NCBI GenBank assembly: GCA_947179155.2
Contig: OX359267.1
Coordinates: 41,997,792-42,061,791 of the forward strand
Length of the DNA stretch: 64,000 nucleotides
From: Hedera helix
Taxonomy: Eukaryota; Streptophyta; Magnoliopsida; Apiales; Araliaceae
Reading direction: 5' to 3'
The notes below the pieces were generated by a model, which saw nothing but the letters and a program-made list of their open reading frames with translations, searched no databases and was not told the DNA's origin. Below, piece by piece: positions 25,120 through 35,607 of this stretch. How positions within the stretch are numbered: position 1 is the stretch's first letter; every line of letters starts with the position of its first letter. Made by a program: the position numbers and the translations under genes.

Positions 25120-25497
25120 GGGTTATTCACCAACAGGCGGTAATCCGCGCCGTAAGGTTATTCCCATCAATTTGTATACGAAGAGTTATTCACCAAACAG
25201 GCGATAATCCGCGCCGTAAGGTTATTCCCATCAATTTGAATACGAAGAGTTATTCACCAAACAGGCGATAATCCGCGCCGTAAGGTTATTCCCATCAATT
25301 TGAATACGAAGAGTTATTCACCAGACAGGCGATAATCCGCACCGTAAGGTTATTCTCATCAATTTGAATACGAAGAGTTATTCACCAAACAGGCGATAAT
25401 CCGCACCGTAAGGTTATTCTCAAAGATTAATAAGGAATGAATACAAAAGGTTATTCACCAACAGGCGGTAAACCGCGCCGTAAGGTTATTCCCACAA
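25120..25497 (-). repeat. Tandem ~60-bp repeats in LTR-A
   Basis: Six units each contain GTTATTCACCAA, a GCG-NTAATCCGC core and CGTAAGGTTATTC. They lie downstream of the TATA box in transcription sense, so they would be part of the transcribed leader. The cores can form small GCGG/CCGC-type hairpins. LTR-D has the same array at about 41380-41757. Confidence 0.9.
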
Positions 25498-26081
25498 TTT
25501 AATACATGGAAGTAAATGGCACAAGAAAGAAACAATATTATTTTCGAGAATCAAAGAATGATAATCCCTTCAAGTAAGAAAGAAAATAATATCCATTTAT
25601 GATGATGAAAAGAATGATACCCCTTACCTTAACACGTGACTGGATATTGATTTAAATGAGATTGATCAACCTATATATTTTTAATATAATTAGTAATTAC
25701 CACATATAAATTTCAAAGTGTATGATAACTCGTATATTATGAACTATCAAAATTATATATATTTAACATAATTTTTGTAGTATAATATAACAACTTTAAA
25801 ATAGTTTTTAAAATAATATTCCAAAATAAATCTTCCAAAGAAAGCTTTTAAAAATGAATCTTCTCAAAGAAGAGTCTTCTAAAGGAAGATTTGTGAATAC
25901 CGTGAAAAATAGGAATTTATGAAATTACTACTCTTTAATAAAACACTTACTTGAAAAATTCCTGCACTCCTTTTGGCTTTCAAACTCTCAAAATAACCTT
26001 ACTATTCTCAGAGAAAACTCATAAAATTCTTATAGAAAAATTTTATGTTTTAGGTGTGATTTTTCTATTCAGCTGAGCAAG

Positions 26082-26090
26082 CTATTTATA
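26082..26090 (-). promoter_or_regulatory. TATA box of the outer LTR (LTR-A copy)
   Basis: Reads TATAAATAG on the minus strand, about 925 bp into the LTR. The LTR-D copy is at 42341-42349. It marks the likely U3/R boundary and implies an R-U5 portion of more than 2 kb. Confidence 0.7.
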
Positions 26091-27014
26091 GGAGAAAATA
26101 AGTTACTATGCGTGGTAGGTGGGCTGAAAAATATTCAGCAGAGGCTGCTGCGCAGCCTCCACCAACCCACTTCAGCAAATTCACATTTCTCACATTTCAT
26201 GTGGGCCCCACAATGGGTCCCACATGTTTCTTACTATTCACGTCACTATTCACGTTACTATTTCAAATAGTAAAATTAATTATTTTTTATTTATTTATTT
26301 ATTTATTCTTCCTGTGAGTCCAACATATAAAATAATGTTACCACAATAATATAAGAAACACGTTACATATTTTTATTAATTTAATAATATAAATTATAGT
26401 GTATTTGCTACTGTGACAATTATTAGATTCAATAATTTTAAACTACAGTGCACCAACAATTATTGACTCGATGATATGAAATACAGTGTAATGATAATTA
26501 TTGAATCAATAATGCAAAATACTGTGTAGCAACAATAATTGAATTGATAATATAAAATATTATGCGGTGACAATTATTGATGAAATGATGCGTAACAGTT
26601 ACGGTGTCAATAATATGAGACACTGTGCAATACCGTGTGCTACTGTAGAGTACCGCGTGCTACAGTAAAATACCATAAATTACCGTATGCTACTATTCTT
26701 TTATCACTGGTATTTTAACAGTTAACACCGTTGACTATTTTTATTTAAAAAGGTTACTTCTGTCGTTTTCTATATCCGACAAATATTCCGTTGTGGGGTC
26801 CACAAATAATTTGTTATTTCGGCGCCGTCGTACGGCCCGAATATTCCCCGACAAAACGAATATTCCCCGACAAAACGAATATTGTCCGTCAAAATAAAAT
26901 TTGCACATAACATCCTTAACTTTCAATTTCGTCAATTTAACCACTTACTGTTTCATGAAAAATATATATGCAGAAAAATTAAATTTTATATTTCATAAAA
27001 TTCGGGTTCTTACA

Positions 27015-27028
27015 ACCTCCCCTCCTTA
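27015..27028 (-). other. Polypurine tract of the outer element
   Basis: AAGGAGGGGAGGT on the minus strand abuts the 3' LTR, the position of the plus-strand primer. The same bases encode the last pol residues. Confidence 0.8.
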
Positions 27029-29094
27029 TGAAATTTCGTCCCCGAAATTGACGTACCTGGCATTTCGAAGAGGTAAGGATATTTAGATTTCATCTCGGAT
27101 TCTAGCTCCCAGGTCATTTCCTCAATATCTTGGTTCCTCCATAAAACCTTAACTTGAGGTATAACCTTTGAGCGTAGAATCTGCTCCTTCTTATCTAGGA
27201 TCTTAACAGGTACCTCCTCGTATGTTAAATCATCTGCTATAACGTCTGCTTCTAACTCAATGACGTGGTTTGGGTCCTTCACATATTTACGTAACATAGA
27301 TATGTGAAAAACGTTATGGATGCGAGACATACTTGGTGGTAGGGCTAGTCTGTAGACTACGGTTCCTATTCGATCGAGGATTTCAAATTGGCCAATAAAT
27401 CGAGGGTTAAGCTTTCCTCTCTTTCCGAATCTCGTAACTTCTTTCCATGGAGAAACAAGTAAGAATACATGATCTCCGACGTTGAAACTTTCGTCTCTCC
27501 GATGAAGATCAGCATAACTCTTTTGTCGTTCTTGTGCGGTCTGTACTCGTTGTCGGATCATTTGGATATTTTCTGTTGTCAAGCGTACCAACTCGGGTCT
27601 CAACAGTTTTGCTTCTACTACCTCATTCCAGCATACTGGAGAGCGACACTTGCGTCCATATAAAGCCTCGAATGGAGCCATGCCTATACTTGCTTGGTAA
27701 CTGTTGTTGTAAAAAAATTCCACCAATGGCAAGTACTTATCCCAACTTCCTTTGAAATCTAGTACGCAAAGTCTCAAAAGATCTTTGAGGGTTTGGATCG
27801 TCCTTTCTGATTGTCCGTCCGTCTGAGGATGGTATGCAGAACTGAATCGTAGCTCAGTGCTCATAGCTTTCTGTAGACTGATCCAAAATCGTGAAGTGAA
27901 TCTAGGACCTCGATCAGAAACTATGGAAACTGGCATGCCATGCAATCTCATAATCTCATTTATATACATACCGGCAAGACGTTCAAGTGAAAAGTTTTCT
28001 CGTATAGGCAAGAAATGAGCGGATTTGGTCAGTATATCTACGATGACCCAAATTGCATCTAAGCCTTGAGAAACTTTGGGTAGACCGTCACGAAGTCCAT
28101 ATTGATGTGTTCCCACTTCCATTCGGGAACCTCAAGTGGTTGTAATGGACCCTTAGGTACTTGATGCTCTGCCTTGACACGTTGACAAGTTAGGCACCTT
28201 GAGATAAACTCTGCAATCTCCCTTTTCATATTGTTCCACTAAAATGTATGTCGAAGATCTCAATACATCTTGGTACCTCCTGGGTGGATTGCAAACGGTG
28301 TGTTATGTGCCTCCATCATGATTTTATGCTTCAATTCAGGATCGTTAGGAACACAGAGTAGAGAGTTGACTCGAAGTATTCCTTTCTCGTCGATTCTTGC
28401 TTCGGGAATGGCACCTTCTTGTACTTTCTTTATCATGTTCATCAGTTCCGGATCGGTAGCTTGAGCAGCTTTAATTTTATCGATTAAAGCCGGTTCTACT
28501 CGCACGTGAGCAATCTTCGAGTGGGTCCCTGGTGTCTTTAGCTCTATCTCCATCTTTTGTAAGTCGTACAGAATACGCTTTTGTATTGTCACCAGTGCAC
28601 TTGTACTCGCATAAGATCTTCTGCTCAAAGCGTCAGCTACAACGTTAGCCTTTCCCGGGTGATACTGGATTATGTGGTCGTAATCCTTCAACAACTCAAG
28701 CCAACGTCGTTGTCGCATGTTAAGTTCCTTCTGGGTGAAGAAATACTTGAGACTTTTATGATCCGTATAGATATCCACCTTTTATCCGTACAAGTAGTGT
28801 CTCCAGATCTTCAACGCGAAAACGACTGTTGTCAACTCTAGATCATGAGTAGGATAATTTTTCTCATAATCTTTGAGTTGTCGAGAAGCATAGGCTATAA
28901 CCTTTCCATGTTGCATAAGGACACATCCTAGACCTTTGCCTGAAGCATCGCTATAACGAATTCTCCTGATCCTGATTGGAATGGTCAGAACAGGAGCTGA
29001 AACAAGTCTCCTCTTGAGTTCTTGAAAACTCTTCTCGTATTCCTCGCTCGATATAAGTTTTGTACTAGAATGAATGATACCGATATCTAGTAAT

Positions 29095-29099
29095 TAAAC
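29095..29099. repeat. Left target-site duplication of the inner retrotransposon
   Basis: TAAAC directly before the inner LTR and again at 38548-38552. The uninterrupted counterpart is visible inside the inner element at about 34122-34130 (AATTAAACTTTTAAC), which confirms the target sequence. Confidence 0.92.
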
Positions 29100-30295
29100 T
29101 GTGACGCCCCCAAATCTGGGTCCACACAGCCCAAACTTGAGTCGTCAAAAGACTACAACAAAATTATTACAACAAAGCACAACGTACAACAATACAGTGT
29201 ATAATAATACACAACTAAGTCTTCACTATTATTGCCACACTATTTTACAAAACGTGAAGACTATGATAACTATTCCTCGGACCCTCACTCCATTCCCCGG
29301 CTAGACCCTGTTATGTTTTCATCTCCTGTTGAAAAACAATGGAACAAAAGAAAGGGTGAGCTCAAATAGTCCAGTAAGAAATATCATGACTAAGATAATG
29401 ACGAATAAATTATCATTAGCCTTCAACAGTTGAGTTCTTGATAGAATACAATAGAATACAAGGTTTATATCAAAAACTGCAGTTAAATTCTTAAACAATG
29501 TTCAGATCAATAATAGCAGCGGAATGAGCAATCTATTAGAAGAATAATGCAGACTATAATGTCCACTCGCTTCTCTTTTTCGTAAAAACATCATCAACTT
29601 TTATCATCTGAAATACCATTAGTCATGATAATATAAATTCACAGTTCCTGATCATAATCATGCACATCAACAGTTCATCTTTGCACTACGGGCCAAAGAT
29701 ATTCAATATAGCACCAACGGTCATGATTATACCAGATTCAGCCTTTGGTCATAATCATACCAAACAACAGTTCATCTTTGCACTACGGGCCAAAGAGAAC
29801 ATTCACCACGTGCCATAAAAGACACCGAACAGATGTATCGCCTTTAACCTATTATATCGCCTTTAACCTATCATCTGTTCAACAAATATATCACATCTGT
29901 GCCCCCGGCCACAGATATTCACAACAGCTTGATTTTTGGATGATTAGAATGATATAAATGATGAACAGAAGAAATAGGATAACAATAAGTATCGGAAGTT
30001 TACTTTGTACAGATTCAAATAATGTCCAAATTGTCAACATGATGTGGAGTGAAATTTAAAAATGATATTCAAGATCCACAGTTCAGAATAACGGTTACAA
30101 TTCAATAGAAAGGTTCACGTAAATAGGAAGGTTCAGTTGAAATAATGAAGTTCAACTATTATGGAACATATAATATTTTCAGGAATTATAGAAGCAATAG
30201 TTCCATAATAAATTTCGATTTAGGAGTATGAAAGAAAATAATATTCCTTACCGTAGCAGGTTTGATTAACAAAAGGTGAAGGAAATTAATACAAA

Positions 30296-30570
30296 GGGTT
30301 ATTCACCAACAGGCGGCAATCCGCTCCGTAAGGTTATTCCCACAATTTAATAGAATTTGAGTACAAAGAGTTATTCACCAAACAGGCGGCAATCCGCTCC
30401 GTAAGGTTATTCCCACAATTTAATAGAATTTAAGTACAAAGAGTTATTCACCAAACAGGCGGCAATCCGCTCCGTAAGGTTATTCTCAGAGATTAATAAT
30501 GAATGAATACGAAAGGTTATTCACCAACAGGCGGCAATCCGCTCCGTAAGGTTATTCCCACAATTTAATA
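30296..30570 (-). repeat. Tandem ~65-bp repeats in LTR-B (four units)
   Basis: Each unit has GTTATTCACCAA, GGCGGCAATCCGC and TCCGTAAGGTTATTC. The GCGG-CAAT-CCGC core is a perfect 4-bp stem with a tetraloop. It is homologous to the six-unit array of LTR-A; LTR-C carries the same at about 36804-37078. Confidence 0.9.
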
Positions 30571-30982
30571 CATGGAAATAAAATGCACGTCTTATGAGTA
30601 AGGAAGAAACAATATTATTATCGAGAATCAAATAATGATAATCCCTTACCATAGTACGTTTGAATAATGGAAGATGAAAAAGATGGTATCCCTTACCGTA
30701 ACACGTGACTGAATATTGATTTAAATGAGGTTGATTAACTTGAACAGTACACGTATACTTATAGATCTTCACAAATACTCAAGATGACTTAAGCACACTT
30801 AGAGAGAACTTTCACAAGAAGTATTTAGAGAGAGAAAGAAAGAACAAGTAAGGAAGTTTATGAAAAATCCTTAAGTTAAGGCTTCTATTTATAGCAAAAA
30901 ATCTTATCATTCATTTAATCTAAACCATTCATTTAAAGATCATCTTTTAATCTACACTATCCATTTCAAATATTATATTATC

Positions 30983-31232
30983 TTTAATCTACACCATTCA
31001 TTTCATATCACCTAATAATCACCTAACTTTATATTATAAACAAATCAATTTAATTATTCCACAATAATTCACACTTTAATCTACACCATTCATTTCATAT
31101 CACCTAATAATCACCTAACTTTATATTATAAACAAATCAATTCAATTATTCAACAATAATTCACACTTTAATCTACACCATTCATTTCATATCACCTAAT
31201 AATCACCTAACTTTATATTATAAACAAATAAC
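30983..31232 (-). repeat. Three tandem ~93-bp repeats in LTR-B
   Basis: Units begin TTAATCTACACCATTCATTT and contain CACCTAATAATCACCTAACT. LTR-C has the same array at about 37491-37740. They are absent from the outer LTRs, which carry different sequence at this point. Confidence 0.9.
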
Positions 31233-32032
31233 TTTATCAATTCAATTATTATGACTAATTGTTATAAATACAGTATAGTTAGCTCTTAGATATCAAGTCA
31301 ATAAATTAATGAAATACAACTGTTTAAATAACATCATAATAGAGATAACAATAATGTAAAATAAAGCATACGTTACTGTGTAATGACAATTATTGATTCA
31401 ATAATGTGAATTACTGTGCATATGTTACTGTGACAATTATTAGGTTCAATAATTTTAAAAACAGTGCAACAACAATTATTGACTCAATGATATAAAATAC
31501 AGTGTAATGACAATTATTAAATCAATAATGCAAAATACTGTGTAACAACAATTATTGAATTGATAATATAAAATATTATGCAGTGACAATTATCGATGAA
31601 ATGATGCGTAACAGTTACGGTGTCAATTATCAGACCAAAAATATGAGACACTATGCAATACCGTGTGTTACTGTAGAGTACCGAGTGCTACAGAAAATAC
31701 CAATAACTACCGTATGCTGCTATTCTTTTATCACCGGTATTTTAACAGTTCCGTTGACTATTTTTATTTAAAAAGGTTATTTCTGTCGTTTTCTATATCC
31801 GACAAATATTCCGTTGTGGGGTCCACCAATAATTTGTTATTTCGGCGCCGTCGGACCAAACGAATATTCCCCGACCAAACGAATATTCCCCGACAAAGCG
31901 AATATTGTCCGACAAAATAAAATTTGCACATAACATCCTTAACTTTCAATTTTGTTAATTTAACCACTTACTGTTAAAAAAAATATATATATGAAGAAAA
32001 ATTAAATTTTGTATTTCATAAAATTCGGGGTC

Positions 32033-34130
32033 TTACAACCTCCCCTCCTTATGAAATTTCGTCCCCGAAATTGACGTACCTGACATATCGAAGAGGTAAG
32101 GATACTTAGATTTCATCTCAGATTCTAGCTCCCAGGTCATTTCCTCAGTATCTTGGTTCCTCCATAAAACCTTAACTTGAGGTATAACCTTTGAGCGTAG
32201 GATCTGCTCCTTCTTATCCAGGATCTTAACAGGTACCTCCTCGTATGTTAAATCCTCTGCTATAACGTCTGGTTCTAACTCAATGACGTGGTTTGGGTCC
32301 TTCACATATTTACGTAACATAGATATGTGAAAAACGTTATGGATGCGAGACATACTTGGTGGTAGGGCTAGTCTGTAGGCTACGGTTCCTATTCGATCGA
32401 GGATTTCAAATGGGCCAATAAATCGAGGGTTGAGCTTTCCTCTCTTTCCGAATCTCGTAACCCCTTTCCATGGAGAAACACGTAAGAATACATGATCTCC
32501 GACGTTGAAACTTTCGTCTCTCCGATGAAGATCAGCATAACTCTTTTGTCGTTCTTGTGCGGTCTGTATTCGTTGTCGGATCATTTGGATCTTTTCGGTC
32601 GTCAAGCGTACCAACTCGGGTCCCAACAATTTTGCTTCTCCTACCTCATTCCAACATATTGGAGAGCGACACTTCCTTCCATACAATGCCTCGAATGGAG
32701 CCATGCCTATGCTTGCTTGGTAACTGTTGTTGTAAGAAAATTTCACCAACGGCAAGTACTTATCCCAACTTCCTTTGAAGTCTAATACACAAAGTCTCAA
32801 AAGATCTTCGAGGGTCTGGATCGTCCTTTCCGATTGTCCGTCCGTTTGAGGATGGTATGCAGAACTAAAACGTAGTTCAGTGCCCATAGCTTTTTGTAGA
32901 CTGATCCAAAAGCGTGAAGTGAATCTAGGATCTCGATCAGAAACTATGAAAACTGGCATGCCATGCAATCTCATGATCTCATTTATGTACATACCGGCAA
33001 GACGTTCAAGTGAAAAGTTTTCTCGTATAGGCAAGAAATGAGCAGATTTGGTCAATCTATCTACGATCACCCAAATTGCATCTAAGCCTTGAGAAACTTT
33101 TGGAAGACCCGTCACGAAGTCCATATTGATGTGTTCCCACTTCCATTCAGGAACTTCAAGTGATTGTAATGGACCTTTAGGAACTTGATGCTCTGCCTTG
33201 ACACGTTGACAAGTTAGGCACCTTGAGATAAACTCCGCAATCTCTCTTTTCATATTGTTCCACTAAAATGTATGTCGAAGATCTCGATACATCTTGGTAC
33301 CTCCTGGGTGGATTGCAAACGGCGTGTTGTGTGCCTCCATCATGATTTTATGCTTTAATTCAGGATCGTTAGGAACACATAGTCGAGAGTTGACTCGAAG
33401 TATTCCTTTCTCGTCGATTCTTGCTTCGGGAATGGCACCTTCTTGTACTTTCTTTATCATGTTTATCAGTTCCGGATCGGTAGCTTGAGCAGCTTTAATT
33501 TTATCGATTAAAGTTGGTTCTACTCGCACGTGAGCAATCTTCGAGTGGGTCCCTGGTGTCTTTAGCTCTATCTCCATCTTTTGCAAGTCGTACAAAATAC
33601 ACTTTTGTGTTGTCAGCAGTGCACTTGTACTTGCATAAGATTTTCTGCTCAAAGCGTCAGCTACAACGTTCGCCTTTCCCGGGTGATACTGGATTGTGTG
33701 GTCATAATCCTTCAACAGCTTAAGCCAACGTCGTTGTCGCATGTTGAGTTCCTTCTGGGTGAAGAAATACTTGAGACTTTTATGATCCGTATAGATATCC
33801 ACTTTTTCTCCGTACAAGTAGTGTCTCCAGATCTTTAACGCGAAAACGACTGCTGCCAACTCTAGATCATGAGTAGGATAATTTTTCTCATAATCTTTGA
33901 GTTGTCGAGAGGCATAGGCTATAACCTTTCCATGTTGCATAAGGACACAGCCTAGACCTTTGCCAGAAGCATCGCTGTAGATAACAAATTCTCCTGATCC
34001 TGATGGTATGGTCAGAACAGGAGCTGAAATAAGTCTCCTCTTGAGTTCTTGGAAACTCTTCTTGCATTCCTCGCTCGATATAAGTTTTGTACTAGAACGA
34101 ATGATACCGATATCTAATAATTAAACTTTT
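32033..34130 (-). pseudogene. Inner element: RNase H and integrase with chromodomain-like tail; RT deleted
   Basis: On the minus strand the sequence runs from an out-of-frame RT-connection fragment (about 34130-33940) into an open RNase H frame (33940-33263; DLELAAVVFALKIWRHYLYG, TDHKSLKYF, DALSRK). A TAG at 33263-33265 then interrupts the zinc-binding region of integrase. Beyond it a long frame (33253-32033) holds CLTCQRVKAEH, the catalytic core (IVSDRDPRFTSRFW, HPQTDGQSERTIQTLEDLL) and the tail VKVLWRNQDTEEMTWELE. The integrase DDE residues are visible and intact. The palm and catalytic region of reverse transcriptase, normally several hundred codons between protease and RNase H, is absent. 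The final stop again overlaps the start of the LTR. Confidence 0.9.
32038..32050 (-). other. Polypurine tract of the inner element
   Basis: AAGGAGGGGAGGT on the minus strand, directly adjoining LTR-B. Confidence 0.8.
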
Positions 34131-34143
34131 AACTCTTGGCGTT

Positions 34144-34941
34144 CTATGAGAGCCATTCGGTATGGGGCTTTGGAAATGGGCTTGGTACCGAGTTCAAGAT
34201 CAATACAAAATTCATTTTCACGGTTTGGGGTAAACTAGGAAGTTCTTCAGGAAAAACGTCAGGAAACTCATTAACAATGGGAATATCATTCAAGTTTGAC
34301 GTATTTTTGTTCAAATCAGTGACATGAGCTAAAAAGGCTTGACATCCGTTTTTCAATAAACGAATGACTTTATGGCTAGAAATAACAGTTATAGATTTCA
34401 ATGGTTTAGTTGCTTGAACTTGCATGACAGGTTGATTAGGAATATGAAAACTAATAATCTTATGAAAACAATCAATTTTTTTTTTTGCATGATGGGTAGT
34501 CAACCAATCAATTCCTAAAATCACATCAAATTCATGCATCTCCAAAGAAATAAGGTCAACAGGTAATGTGAGGTTGTTGATTTGAACTAGGCAAGATTTA
34601 TAGATAGTAGATGTGATAGATATTTCTCCCAATGAGGTTTCAACTGATAAGTCAAAGTAAAAGTTTTCAGAAGTCAAATTTAAACGTTGAGCACACGTAT
34701 GTGAGATAAAAGAATGGGTAGAGCAAGTATCTAACATGGCATAAACTTCACAAGAATTTATAAATAGCTTACCGGTTATCACCTCATTCGGTTTCTTGAC
34801 TGTTATCGTCAAATCGAATCCCGAATACTTCATTCGGATCTTCACGTATTTCAACCATGGGAATACCACTGAATAATTTTCTAGCAAACTGTTTCTCGGG
34901 TTCATCAACTTCATCAGTAGTAAGGTACCAATGATTTCCAT
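34144..34941 (-). pseudogene. Inner element: retropepsin-like protease and RT start
   Basis: The open frame contains the retropepsin region: a flap-like KPNEVITGKL lead-in, the active-site turn as DTCSTHSFIS (family motif DTGSTHSFIS; Gly is replaced by Cys), and HEFDVILGIDWL. It then reads DVFPEELPSLP, the beginning of RT, and shifts out of frame near PHTEWLS before the RT deletion. A two-codon Lys expansion follows a poly-T run. The mutated active-site Gly makes this protease doubtful. The frame is offset from the overlapping 206-codon ORF. Confidence 0.85.
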
Positions 34942-35404
34942 TAAAATAGTATTTTCGATAGACTGCAGTTTCCACGATAGTGACTAACTTAACCTGAATT
35001 CCTCTAAATTGTAACGCCCAAAAGTATAGAAACATCATTTTTAAATAATCTTGAAAATCATAGCTGGAACACCATAAATCCCAAAGACTAATATGAAAAG
35101 TCCATATATTCTGATCCTTTGTTATAGAGCATAACCAGGTGATATCACTCTCCCAATTAGTGAGTAAATTAAAGGCAATAATTTCCGCAAGTTCGTTACT
35201 TCCTTTAATTGCTTCTAAGAATGGATCTGGAACGACTGTAGTAGAGCTTTCACCTTCATCCTTACTGGATAGAACACGCATAATTTTTGCCTTAGGCAAA
35301 TGATTCAACTCTGAGTTTGTAAGAAGATTATTCGTCGCCTCTTGTTTTGCAGCTACATTTGTTTCGGTAATTTCATAGTTGACCTCCTGATTTTCAGATG
35401 CCAT
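34784..35404 (-). CDS. Unrecognised 206-codon ORF in the gag position (inner copy)
   Basis: Starts with ATG ~190 bp downstream of the primer-binding site and is open to a TGA that overlaps the protease frame by ~158 bp. The product is acidic at the N-terminus, then rich in Trp, Phe and Tyr (WDLWCSS, MMFLYFWALQF). It has no CCHC zinc knuckle and none of the usual Ty3 gag patterns I know. The outer copy (39205-39825) is open over the same length with ~91% identical residues. My hand count gave about 6 silent and about 20 amino-acid-changing substitutions, close to neutral expectation. It may be a captured sequence or a very diverged gag-derived protein. I do not recognise it and assign no function. 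Confidence 0.6.
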   Translation of the reverse strand: MASENQEVNYEITETNVAAKQEATNNLLTNSELNHLPKAKIMRVLSSKDEGESSTTVVPDPFLEAIKGSNELAEIIAFNLLTNWESDITWLCSITKDQNIWTFHISLWDLWCSSYDFQDYLKMMFLYFWALQFRGIQVKLVTIVETAVYRKYYFNGNHWYLTTDEVDEPEKQFARKLFSGIPMVEIREDPNEVFGIRFDDNSQETE

Positions 35405-35593
35405 AATTAACTGTGGTCACAAAATAAATGTTAGTTCAAATAAACTGACTCATCTCTTCATGTTCCTACATTCAAATCGTTTCATTAGATAAAAAAATAA
35501 ATCTAATTTAGGTAGGACACACTAGTGATTGATTCTATTCGTCTCTCCCCTCCTAGTTCTACCCCAGATCTCCATTAAAGACCATATCCCTAA

Positions 35594-35605
35594 GCTCTGA
35601 TGCCA
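35594..35605 (-). other. Primer-binding site of the inner element
   Basis: TGGCATCAGAGC on the minus strand, two bases after the 5' LTR. It matches the 3' end complement of plant initiator-Met tRNA (TGGTATCAGAGC) with one change. Outer copy at 40012-40023. Confidence 0.85.
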
Positions 35606-35607
35606 AC

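Larger units (their letters stand above)
23767..27014 (-). repeat. LTR-A: 3' LTR of the outer element
   Basis: 3248 bp. On the minus strand it starts TGTAAGAACCC and ends GGGGGCGTCACA. It contains a TATA box at 26082-26090 (minus), an array of ~60-bp repeats at 25120-25497, and CAATTATTG motifs in the U3 part (26457-26465, 26571-26579, and the reverse form at 26533-26541). Nearly identical to LTR-D. Confidence 0.95.
27010..29099 (-). pseudogene. Outer element: pol 3' part (RNase H, integrase, chromodomain-like tail), broken
   Basis: Reading the minus strand from 29099: a few residues of the RT connection, then RNase H (TDHKSLKYFF, HPGKANVVADALSRR), then integrase with its zinc-binding region (CLTCQRV), the core (VIVD, IVSDRGPRFTS, HPQTDGQSERTIQTL) and a GPY/F-like and chromodomain-like tail. 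The frame is broken by a TAA at 28782-28784 inside RNase H, a TGA at 28260-28262, a TAG at 28239-28241 shared with the inner copy, and a one-base loss near 28085. The terminal TAA of pol overlaps the first bases of the 3' LTR (stop at 27010-27012). The left boundary at 29099 is where the inner element inserted. Confidence 0.9.
29100..32037 (-). repeat. LTR-B: 3' LTR of the inner element
   Basis: 2938 bp, TG...CA. TATA box TATAAATAG on the minus strand at 30885-30893. Tandem repeats at 30296-30570 and 30983-31232. Confidence 0.95.

Noticed and set aside
25120..25497. CRISPR-like array of regularly spaced ~60-bp repeats
   Set aside because: The host is a plant, the units are tandem without unique spacers, and the array lies inside an LTR.
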